A stretch of DNA of 64,000 nucleotides. Source: Luzula sylvatica (taxonomy: Eukaryota > Streptophyta > Magnoliopsida > Poales > Juncaceae). The position numbers were made by a program, and so were the translations under genes. The notes under the pieces are model-generated. The model did not search any database, had not been told where the DNA came from, and saw nothing but the letters and a program-made list of their open reading frames with translations. The DNA lies in contig OX326958.1 of assembly GCA_946800325.1 (NCBI GenBank), forward strand, positions 68,941,264-69,005,263, in the 5' to 3' direction. Numbering within the stretch: position 1 is the stretch's first letter; each line of letters starts with the position of its first letter. Below, piece after piece: positions 23,938 to 33,200 of the stretch.

Positions 23938-26900
23938 AGAAATTTTTCAAAAAAATGAAATTTGTGTGTGTTAGTCTTCAATTACGGAGTAATTTGAGTA
24001 CGGAATGAAAATTGAGTATTTTCCTTGTGTTACACTTCAATTTTAGAATAGTTTTTAAAAATATCTTAATTCAATTTTTTTAAGGTAGACTTCGGTTTTT
24101 GCATTTTTAAGAAATTTTTGAAAAAATTGAAATTTGTGTGTGTTAGTCTTCAATTACGGAGTAATTTGAGTACGGACTAAAAAATGAGTATTTTGCTTGT
24201 GTTACACTTCAATTTTAACATATTTTTTAAAAATAACTTAATTCAATTTTTTGAAGGTGTAAGACTTCAGTTTTTGCATTTTTAAGAAATTTTTTAAAAA
24301 ATTGAAATTTGTGTGTGTTAGTCTTCAATTACGGAGTAATTTGAGTTCGTAATAAAAATGGATTATTTTGCTTGTGTTACACTTCAATTTTGACATATTT
24401 TTAAAAAATATCTTAATTCAATTTTTTTAAGGTGTTTTAGTTCTATTTTCGCATTTTTAAGAAATTTTTTAAAAAATTGAAATTTATGTGTGTTAGTCTT
24501 CAATTACGGAGTAATTTGAGTAAGGAATAAAAATTGAGTATTTTGCTTGTGTTACACTTCAATTATAACATATTTTTTAAAAATATCTTTATTCAATTTT
24601 TTTAAGGTGTTAGACTTCAATTTTTGCATTTTTAAAAAATTTTTGAAAAAATTGAAATTTGTGTGTGTTAGTCTTCAATTACGGAGTAATTTGAGTACGG
24701 AATAAAAATTGAGTATTTTGCTTGTGTTACACTTCAATTTTAACATATTTTCAAAAAATATCTTAATTCAATTTTTCGAAGGTGTTAGACTTCAATTTTT
24801 GCATTTTTAAGAAAGTTTTCAAAAAATTGAAATTTGTGTGTCTTAGTCTTCAATTACGGAGTAATTTGAGTACGGAATAAAAATGGAGTATTTCGCTTGT
24901 GTTACACTTCAATTTTAACATATTTTTAAAAAATATCTTAATTCAATTTTTTTAAGGTGTTAGACTTCAGTTTTTGCATTTTTAACAAATTTTTTAAAAA
25001 ATTGAAATTTGTGTGACTTAGTCTTCAATTACGGAGTAATTTGAGTACGGAATAAAAATGGAGTATTTTGCTTGTGTTACACTTCAATTTTAACATAGTT
25101 TTAAAAAATATCTCAATTCAATTTTTTGAAGGTGACTTCAATTTTTGCATTTTTAAGAAATTTTTGATGAAATTGAAATTTGTGTGTGTTAGTCTTCAAT
25201 TACGGAGTAATTTTAGTACGGAATAAAAATTGAGTATTTTGCTTGTGTTACACTTCAATTTTAACATATTTTTTAAAAATATCTTAATTTTAATATTTCG
25301 AAGGTGTTAGACTTCAATTTTTGTATTTTTAAGAAATTTTTAAAAAAATTGAATTTTGTGTGTTTTAGTCTTCAATTACGGAGTAATTTGAGTTCGGAAT
25401 AAAAATTAAATATTTTTCTTGTGTTACACTTCAATTTTAACATATTTTTAAAAATTATCTTAATTCAATTTTGTGTAGATGTTAGACTTCAGTTTTTGCA
25501 TTTTTAAGAAATTTTTTAAAAAATTGAAATTTGTGTGTGTCAGTCTTCAATTACGGAGTAATTTGAGTTTGTAATAAAAATGGATTATTTTGCTTGTGTT
25601 ACGCTTAAATTTTAACATATTTTTAAAAAATATCTTAATTCAATTTTTTTTAAGGTGTTATACTTCAATTTTTGCATTTTTAAGAAATTTTTAAAAAAAT
25701 TGAAATTTGTGTGTGTTAGTCTTCAATTACGGTGTAATTTGAGTACGGAATAAAAATTGAGTATTTTGCTTGTGTTACACTTCAATTTTAACATATTTTT
25801 AAAAAATATCTTAATTCAATTTTGTGTAGGTGTTAGACTTCAGTTTTTGCATTTTTAAGAAATTTTTTAAAAAATTGAAATTTGTGTGTGTTAGTCTTCA
25901 ATTACGGAGTAATTTGAGTTCGTAATAAAAATGGATTATTTTGCTTGTGTTACACTTCAATTTTAACATATTTTTAAAAATATCTTAATTCAATTTTTTT
26001 AAGGCGTTATACTTCAATTTTTGCATTTTTAAGAAATTTTTTAAAAAATTGAAATTTGTGTGTGTTAGTCTTCAATTACGGAGTAATTTGAGTTCGGAAT
26101 AAAAATTGAATATTTTTCTTGTGTTACACTTCAATTTTAACATATTTTTAAAAATTATCTTAATTCAATTTTGTGTAGGTGTTAGACTTCAGTTTTTGCA
26201 TTTTTAAGAAATTTTTTAAAAAATTGAAATTTGTGTGTGTCAGTCTTCAATTACGGAGTAATTTGAGTTTGTAATAAAAATGGATTATTTTCATTGTGTT
26301 ACACTTCAATTTTAACATATTTTTAAAAATATCTTAATTCAATTTTTTTAAGGTGTTATACTTCAATTTTTGCATTTTTAAGAAATTTTTTAAAAAATTG
26401 AAATTTGTGTGTGTTAGTCTTCAATTACGGTGTAATTTGAGTACGGAATAAAAATTGAGTATTTTGCTTGTGTTACACTTCAATTTTAACATATTTTTAA
26501 AAAATATCTTAATTCAATTTTGTGTAGGTGTTAGACTTCAGTTTTTGCATTTTATAGAAATTTTTTAAAAAATTGAAATTTGTGTGAGTTAGTCTTCAAT
26601 TACGGAGTAATTTGAGTACGGAATGAAAATGAGTATTTTCCTTGTGTTACACTTCAATTTTAGAATAGTTTTTAAAAATATCTTAATTCAATTTTTTTAA
26701 GGTGTTAGACTTCGGTTTTTGCATTTTTAAGAAATTTTTGAAAAAATTAAAATTTGTGTGTGTTAGTCTTCAATTTCGGAGTAATTTGAGTACGGACTAA
26801 AAAATGAGTATTTTGGTTGTGTTACACTTCAATTTTAACATATTTTTTAAAAATAACTTAATTCAATTTTTTGAAGGTGTAAGACTTCAGTTTTTGCATT

Positions 26901-27115
26901 TTTAAGAAATTTTTGAAAAAATTGAAATTTGTGTGTGTTAGTCTTCAATTACGGAGTAATTTGAGTTCGTAATAAAAATGGATTATTTTGCTTGTGTTAC
27001 ACTTCAATTTTGACATATTTTTTAAAAATATCTTAATTCAATTTTTTTAAGGTGTTAGACTTCAATTTTTGCATTTTTAAGAAATTTTTGAAAAAATTGA
27101 AATATGTGTGTGTTA

Positions 27116-27120
27116 GTCTT
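27116..27120 (+). repeat. Target-site duplication GTCTT (left)
   Basis: GTCTT immediately precedes the TG start of the element and is repeated directly after its CA end at 30221. The five bases belong to the conserved TTAGTCTTCAATTACGG segment of subunit C. Confidence 0.95.
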
Positions 27121-27180
27121 TGTTATAAGCATATTTTATCATATATTTTAATAAATAAACAAGGAAATTAAGTGGTAGAT
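27121..27180 (+). repeat. 5' LTR remnant (first 60 bp)
   Basis: Identical over all 60 bases to 27457-27516, the start of the 3' LTR. It ends at GTGGTAGAT, after which the LTR continues CAACATAAAATC but this copy jumps to GAATAATATC of the internal region. The shared TAGAT at the jump suggests a microhomology-mediated deletion. Confidence 0.92.
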
Positions 27181-27216
27181 GAATAATATCTCTTAGTAGA
27201 AAAACTTGTGGTGTTT
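27176..27216 (+). repeat. 41-bp direct repeat in the remnant, copy 1
   Basis: The block from TAGATGAATAATATC to CTTGTGGTGTTT occurs here and again exactly 140 bp downstream. The first five bases (TAGAT) overlap the end of the 5' LTR remnant, so the deletion endpoint coincides with the start of this repeat. Confidence 0.9.
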
Positions 27217-27315
27217 TAACCGCATAGGTACTTTGTATCGAAAATTGGATAAGAAAGTGACTTTGGTTTTTAAAAGAACAAAATTTTTCATATTAAATTA
27301 TATAAGAAATATATA

Positions 27316-27356
27316 TAGATGAATAATATCTCTTAGTAGAAAAACTTGTGGTGTTT
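27316..27356 (+). repeat. 41-bp direct repeat in the remnant, copy 2
   Basis: Identical to 27176-27216. It is preceded here by ATATATA and followed by AGATTTAAATG, while copy 1 is followed by TAACCGCATAGG. A local duplication near the 3' end of the internal region is the simplest reading. Confidence 0.9.
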
Positions 27357-27442
27357 AGATTTAAATGTCTCAACAAAATGAATTTCAATCCGATCTCAAA
27401 TTTTAATAGTAAAATCGATATACTTGAGGACAAGTAGGATTC

Positions 27443-27456
27443 AAGTGTGGGGGATT
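27443..27456 (+). other. Polypurine tract AAGTGTGGGGGATT
   Basis: A G-rich tract directly 5' of the TGTTATAAGC start of the 3' LTR, the place where plus-strand DNA synthesis of LTR retrotransposons is primed. It is not a pure purine run; similar GTGTGGGGG tracts are familiar in plant Ty3/gypsy elements. Its position fixes the element's orientation and the 3' LTR start. Confidence 0.8.
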
Positions 27457-28018
27457 TGTTATAAGCATATTTTATCATATATTTTAATAAATAAACAAGG
27501 AAATTAAGTGGTAGATCAACATAAAATCACTTTATAAACTTCATATTAAATATTTGTTGATTAAAATACTTTAACAAGAGTTTTGTGTTGATTTCAGGAT
27601 ATTAAGGCCAAATTTCGCAAATCTATTGTCATGGCTGTGTTCGTCTGGTCGAAACGAGCAATTTTGATATTCAGATCATGTCATTTGGAGGAAAGACGGA
27701 GAAGTTACAAGAGATTTTATGAAACAGGTCAGAAAGCAATTCAAAACGACCCACTGCACCGAAGGCCACACCGAAAACCTCTCACCAGATCCTGACGACT
27801 CTTGTCAGCAGCTCGCCACACCAAAGACCACATAGGGTCACGGTTGACTCACTACACGAAAAGATGCACACAGCACCAGCGAATTTTCCACTGATCTTAT
27901 GTGATGATGGGATCATATGACCCACGTTGAAGGCTTGCATCCTCTCTAAAATCCTCTTCATTTCGCGAACACTACACAAAGAATGCCACAGAAAATCATC
28001 AGAGCCAAATTCTCGTAC

Positions 28019-28052
28019 CCAATCAGAATTGAGAAAAATGAGCCAATCAGAA
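28019..28052 (+). promoter_or_regulatory. Two CCAATCAGAA motifs in LTR U3
   Basis: The 10-mer CCAATCAGAA occurs at 28019-28028 and 28043-28052, 24 bp apart. CCAAT repeats upstream of a TATA box fit an RNA polymerase II promoter. They lie about 300 bp upstream of the TATA box, so a role in the same promoter is plausible but unproven. Confidence 0.5.
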
Positions 28053-28354
28053 ACAAGGATAACAAACTCAAACTTCTCTCCATTTCTTCCGTGAATGGAC
28101 TCTCAATTGGGTAATTGCTTCAGCAAATAAAGAAGGAAATTGTCCCTACAATTACTCGTGTAGAATTCAATGGAGAAGACTTCGTCTTCTTTGTTGGCTT
28201 AGAATCTCGACCCTGACGACCCGGTTCGCGCCAAGAACCTCTCTCGATGGTCTGGGACCCTCTTTCTCTGCTCCTAAACCGTCGTGGGACCATCAGAAAC
28301 CTCTCTACATCTCCAATTCGAGCAATTCACTGGAGAACCCTGTGGAATTCACCC

Positions 28355-28362
28355 TATAAAAG
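28355..28362 (+). promoter_or_regulatory. TATA box of the LTR promoter (TATAAAAG)
   Basis: TATAAAAG in a GC-richer setting (ACCCTATAAAAGGGACC). A start of transcription about 25-35 bp downstream, near 28385-28395, would begin an RNA with a C/T-rich leader (CTTCTTCAAAACCC). In an LTR this marks the U3/R border. It could still drive transcription rightwards into the satellite. Confidence 0.75.
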
Positions 28363-28421
28363 GGACCCGAGACCCCTCTTCTTCAAAACCCATTCTCACG
28401 CCCAATTCTGGGGCCTCACGG

Positions 28422-28440
28422 CTCCTCCTCTCTCTCTCTC
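28422..28440 (+). repeat. Short CT microsatellite in the LTR leader
   Basis: A CTC/CT run about 19 bp long, 60-85 bp downstream of the TATA box. Pyrimidine-rich leaders are common in plant transcripts. Confidence 0.75.
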
Positions 28441-30220
28441 TGTGCTCCTTCATCCTCGCCAACCCTCCATTACCTCTTACCTCATCCCATCTCTGTTCCA
28501 GATTTCGAATTTAGTAACCACCATTAACGATCAAACTCAGTCTCGCCATTTTCATTCTCAAATAGCTCTAAATCCACTTTTGAATCATCCACAAAGGCTC
28601 CAGATAACTCAAATCTGCTTCACTCTTCTTGATCGTTGAACCTGGTTGAGGTTTGATATTATACTTTGAGTGTTCTTGTTGATTCGTGGTTTATTACGAG
28701 TTGTAAGAACTGTGGTGTTGCTTAGAAGTAATTGTAATCGAATTTTTTAATATAAATTCTCGTTATTAACTGTTGAATTTTCGATTCTCTTTTGGGTTGA
28801 ATTGGACCTTGTTTCTGACCTGAGGGGGGCGAGAGATTGATTCAATAATTGATCAAGCTCTTTCTCTAATCGAATCTCGTTTTTGCGATCTCTTTCATGA
28901 TTAAAACAAGTTTTAAATCTTACTTTTTATCGTTTTAATTCGAGTTCGTAACTCAGAAACTATTACGCAAGAGACGGATTGATTTTCCCAGATCTTCGTG
29001 CACTCTGTAGTTGAAATCATGGGAACTTAACTCCCGAATCACACAAGTCACAGATCTGGGAATCTCCATCCAGGATTTTTAGTTCGAATTTATTGAGAAT
29101 TTGGAGTTGAAGTCTGTGGCACCTTGTTTTCTGGATTTCTAAACACTGGATTCTCGAGTCCACAGTTTGACTTCTGATTTTTGGGTTAAAGCTCTTTTGA
29201 TCCCCAAATTGCACCCAGCAGGTTTATTGCTGATTTTAAAGGGATTTAGATTGTACCCAAAAGGGTCTTGATGATTTGTTAAAGAGTTTTAATTACACCC
29301 TAAGATAACAATACTTGTTGAATATTGTTCAACTAAGTGCGTGTATGTACAAGACACAATTTATAAGGGTGTTTATTTACTTCTCTACTTCTATTAAAGA
29401 GATTTTTATATTTTGAGATGATGAGTTGTGAGTAGTTTTATTTGGGGAATTTGATGTTTTAATTATTTGATGAATCTAGAAATCGTGTTTATTGTTCAAA
29501 TAATCTTTTGTTATTAAAACAATTGTGTTCGTGAATTAAATATTAATTGGGGAATTTAATTGGTATATAATTATTTGTCCTAATTAACATCTCGTTGTTT
29601 TAATACTCTAATTAATTAGTAATGGTTTATTATTACCTAATTGATTTGAGTAAGGTTTCTTGTATCGAATCTTGAATAATTTGAGTATTTGGTTTATAAA
29701 TACTTGAATAACTATTTTTCGTTCTTGAATTTCGTAATTATCAATTGGTCTATAATTGATTAATTACCCTTGCATTTGATTTTGATTGAGAGATTTCTAG
29801 ATACTCAATTAATTGAGATATCGATTTCCCCAAGTTTCACATCGAGGGAAAGGAAATTTGGTTTCGCCATTTTTGATTTTATTTTCTTGTTTCTCATTCG
29901 ATCTTTTCTTTTCTCTTTTCTTTTTTGGATCTTGCTTTGCCACCTTATTCGCATCAACATACTTTCTTTTTATTTTTTATATACATTCCTTGAACATCAA
30001 TATAACTTGCTTGTCAATTAATCTCATTGTGAAAAATCTGTATTGAATATTTTAATTAAATTCGAGGCCACATCTCCTTGTGAACGATCCCTTTACTTGC
30101 TCTTTTACTATTTCAAAAACCATTCAAGTTTAGGAAAATATAAATACTAACTTTGATACTCGTAATTAGGAATTAAATAAATCATTTATTAAAACGACAC
30201 CTATATTTTCGAGTACATCA

Positions 30221-30225
30221 GTCTT
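30221..30225 (+). repeat. Target-site duplication GTCTT (right)
   Basis: Second copy of the 5-bp target, directly after the CA terminus. Satellite sequence CAATTACGGAG continues the interrupted subunit C. Confidence 0.95.
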
Positions 30226-33200
30226 CAATTACGGAGTAATTTGAGTACGGAATAAAAATTGAGTATTTTGCTTGTGTTACACTTCAATTTTAACATATTT
30301 TCAAAAAATATAGTAATTCAATTTTTCGAAGGTGTTAAACTTCAATTTTTGCATTTTTAAGAAAGTTTTCAAAAAATTGAAATTTGTGTGTCTTAGTCTT
30401 CAATTACGGAGTAATTTGAGTACGGAATAAAAATGGAGTATTTTTCTTGTGTTACACTTCAATTTTAACATATTTTTAAAAAATATCTTAATTCAATTTT
30501 TTGAAGGTGCTAGACTTCAGTTTTTAAATTTTTAAGAAATTTTTTTAAAAATTGAAATTTGTGTGTGTTAGTCTTCAATTACGGTTTAATTTGAGTACGG
30601 AATAAAAATTGAGTATTTTGCTTGTGTTACACTTCAATTTTAACATATTTTTAAAAAATATCTTAATTCAATTTTGTGTAGGTGTTAGACTTCAGTTTTT
30701 TCATTTTTAAGAAATGTTTTAAAAAATTGAAATTCGTGTGTGTTAGTCTTCAATTACGGAGTAATTTGAGTACGTAATAAAAATGGATTATTTTGCTTGT
30801 GTTACACTTCAATTTTGACATATTTTTAAAAAATATCTTAATTCAATTTTTTTAAGGTGTTATACTTCGATTTTTGCATTTTTAAGAAATTTTTTAAAAA
30901 TTGAAATTTGTGTGTGTTTTTCTTCAATCACGGAGTAATTTGAGTACGGAATAAAAAATTGAGTATTTTGCTAGTGTTACACTTCAATTATAACATATTT
31001 TTTAAAAATATCTTAATTCAATTTTTTTTAGGTGTTAGACTTCAATTTTTGCATTTTTATGAAATTTTTGAAAAAATTGAAATTTGTTTGTGTTAGTCTT
31101 CAATTACGGTGTAATTTGAGTACGGAATAAAAATTGAGTATTTTGCTTGTGTTACACTTCAATTTTAACATATTATCAAAAAATATAGTAATTCAATTTT
31201 TCGAAGGTGTTAGACTTCAATTTTTGCATTTTTAAGAAAGTTTTCAAAAAATTGAAATTTGTGTGTCTTAGTCTTCAATTACGGAGTAATTTGAGTACGG
31301 AATAAAAATGGAGTATTTTTCTTGTGTTACACTTCAATTTTAACATATTTTTAAAAAATATCTTAATTCAATTTTTTGAAGGTGCTAGATTTCAGTTTTT
31401 GCATTTTTAAGAAATTTTTTAAAAAATTGAAATTTGTGTGTGTTAGTCTTCAATTACGGTGTAATTTGAGTACGGAATAAAAATTGAGTATTTTTCTTGT
31501 GTTACACTTCAATTTTAACATATTTTTAAAAAATATCTTAATTCAATTTTGTGTAGGTGTTAGACTTCAGTTTTTGCATTTTGAAGAAATTTTTTAAAAA
31601 ATTGAAATTTGTGTGTGTTAGTCTTCAATTACGGAGTAATTTGAGTACGTAATAAAAATGGATTATTTTGCTTGTGTTACCCTTCAATTTTGACATATTT
31701 TTAAAAAATATCTTAATTCAATATTTTTAAGGTGTTATACTTCGATTTTTGCATTTTTAAGAAATTTTTTAAAAATTGAAATTTGTGTGTGTTTTTCTTC
31801 AATCACGGAGTAATTTGAGTACGGAATAAAAAATTGAGTATTTTGCTTGTGTTACACTTCAATTATAATATATTTTTTTAAAATATCTTAATTCAATTTT
31901 TTTAAGGTGTTAGACTTCAATTTTTGCATTTTTATGAAATTTTTGAAAAAATTGAAATTTGTGTGTGTTAGTCTTAAATTACGGTGTAATTTGAGTACGG
32001 AATAAAAATTGAGTATTTTGCTTGTGTTACACTTCAATTTTAACATATTTTTAAAAAATATCTTAATTCAATTTTTCGAAGGTGTTAGACTTCAATTTTT
32101 GCATTTTTAAGAAAGTTTTCAAAAAATTGAAATTTGTGTGTCTTAGTCTTCAATTACGGAGTAATTTGAGTACGGAATAAAAATGGAGTATTTTGCTTGT
32201 GTTACACTTCAATTTTAACATATTTTTAAAAAATATCTTAATTCAATTTTTTGAAGGTGCTAGACTTCAGTTTTTGCATTTTTAAGAAATTTTTTAAAAA
32301 ATTGAAATTTGTGTGTGTTAGTCTTCAATTACGGTGTAATTTGAGTACGGAATAAAAATTGAGTATTTTGCTTGTGTTACACTTCAATTTTAACATATTT
32401 TTTAAAAATATCTTAATTCAATTTTGTGTAGGTGTTAGACTTCAGTTTTTGAATTTTTAAGAAATTTTTTAAAAAATTGAAATTTGTGTGTGTTAGTCTT
32501 CAATTACGGAGTAATTTGAGTACGTAATAAAAATGGATTATTTTGCTTGTGTTACACTTCAATTTTGACCTATTTTTAAAAAATATCTTAATTCAATTTT
32601 TTTAAGGTGTTATACTTCGATTTTTGCATTTTTAAGAAATTTTTTAAAAATTGAAATTTGTGTGTGTTTTTCTTCAATCACGGAGTAATTTGAGTACGGA
32701 ATAAAAAATTGAGTATTTTGCTTGTGTTACACTCCAATTATAACATATTTTTTAAAAATATCTTAATTAAATCTTTTTAAGGTGTTAGACTTCAATTTTT
32801 GCATTTTTATGAAATTTTTGAAAAAATTGAAATTTGTGTGTTTTAGTCTTCAATTACGGAGTAATTTGAGTACGGAATAAAAATTGAGTATTTTGCTTGT
32901 GTTACACTTCAATTATAACATATTTTTAAAAAATATCTTAATTCAATTTTTTGAAGGTGTTACACTTCTGTTTTTTGCATTTTTAAGAAATTTTTCAAAA
33001 AAATGAAATTTGTGTGTGTTAGTCTTCAATTACGGAGTAATTTGAGTACGGAATGAAAATTGAGTATTTTCCTTGTGTTACACTTCAATTTTAGAATAGT
33101 TTTTAAAAATATCTTAATTCAATTTTTTTAAGGTAGACTTCGGTTTTTGCATTTTTAAGAAATTTTTGAAAAAATTGAAATTTGTGTGTGTTAGTCTTCA

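Larger units (their letters stand above)
20645..26587 (+). repeat. 5943-bp (34-monomer) tandem duplication, copy 1
   Basis: Diagnostic marks GAATGAAAATGAG (20678) and AAATATGTGTGTG (about 21158) recur at 26621 and just before the retroelement, 5943 bp later. After the retroelement the match resumes at a spacing of 9048 bp (5943 + 3105). The left border lies in the conserved GTTAGTCTTCAATTACGG segment; just upstream the two copies differ (TTTCAAAAAAATG against TTTTAAAAAATTG). This copy holds the empty insertion site. It contains three 875-bp pentamer units at 21313-23937. Confidence 0.9.
1..27120 (+). repeat. Left satellite array, ~175-bp monomers, head to tail
   Basis: A continuous tandem array. 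Conserved marks such as TTACGGAGTAATTTGAG recur about every 175 bp (for example at 60 and 235). Individual monomers deviate to about 171 bp or by 1-2 bp. All monomers I read have the same orientation, and no inversion was seen. The sequence is dominated by A and T runs, with a few C/G positions concentrated in the TTACGGAG and GTACGGAAT segments. No coding gene is supported here: short ORFs are by-products of the repeat. Monomer length near one nucleosome repeat fits centromeric or heterochromatic satellites in general, but nothing in the sequence proves a centromeric location. The array stops exactly at the target duplication of the retroelement and resumes in the same phase after it. Confidence 0.97.
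27181..27456 (+). other. Internal remnant of the retrotransposon, non-coding
   Basis: 276 bp left between the LTR remnant and the 3' LTR. It holds two direct copies of a 41-bp repeat and ends in the polypurine tract. No gag or pol motif is visible in any frame. It should represent the region just upstream of the 3' LTR. The deletion that created the left junction removed an unknown length. Confidence 0.8.
27121..30220 (+). mobile_element. Deleted LTR retrotransposon, 3100 bp (probable Ty3/gypsy)
   Basis: The only non-satellite sequence in the window. It starts TGTTATAAGC and ends GAGTACATCA (TG...CA) between two GTCTT copies, which is the signature of integrase-mediated LTR element insertion. 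In order: the first 60 bp of a 5' LTR (27121-27180), 276 bp of internal sequence (27181-27456) ending in a purine tract, and a 3' LTR (27457-30220). Most of the 5' LTR, the primer-binding site and all of gag-pol are missing, so the element cannot move by itself. The long LTR, the AGTGTGGGGGATT tract and the CCACATCTCCTTGTG block near the LTR end resemble plant non-chromoviral Ty3/gypsy (Tat/Athila) elements. That lineage call is recalled pattern knowledge and moderately sure. The plus orientation follows from the purine tract preceding the 3' LTR. Confidence 0.9.
27457..30220 (+). repeat. 3' LTR, 2764 bp
   Basis: Starts TGTTATAAGC and ends GTACATCA at the right target duplication. It is much richer in G and C than the satellite. 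It carries CCAAT motifs at 28019 and 28043, a TATA box at 28355-28362 and a CT-rich leader, so U3 probably spans about 27457-28390 and R/U5 the rest. The CCACATCTCCTTGTG block at 30068-30082 lies about 140 bp from the end. ORFs of 65-130 codons inside it have no recognisable domains and are treated as chance. With only 60 bp of the 5' LTR left, insertion age cannot be measured from LTR divergence. Confidence 0.88.

Noticed and set aside
1..27120. Regular repeats considered as a CRISPR array
   Set aside because: There are no unique spacers: the whole 175-bp unit is repeated and variants are shared between units. The inserted element is a eukaryotic LTR retrotransposon.
28247..28639. 130-codon ORF, the longest in the window, and an overlapping 76-codon ORF at 28284
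   Set aside because: It lies inside the LTR, starts upstream of the TATA box, runs through the CT-rich leader and shows no known domain. Two overlapping frames open at once, which fits a stop-poor C/T-rich stretch.
29770..30046. ORFs of 83 and 77 codons in the LTR, and minus-strand ORFs at 27293, 27782 and 29017
   Set aside because: Low-complexity or hydrophobic translations in overlapping frames of LTR sequence with no motif support. LTRs of this type are non-coding.
27121..30220. Insertion considered as a DNA transposon or Helitron
   Set aside because: The ends are TG...CA without terminal inverted repeats beyond that, the flanks show a 5-bp duplication, and an internal purine tract is followed by a copy of the element's own start. 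All fit an LTR element.
27457..30220. Reading the insertion as a plain solo LTR
   Set aside because: A second copy of the LTR start, an internal scrap and a purine tract precede it inside the same target duplication, so LTR-LTR recombination does not explain the structure.
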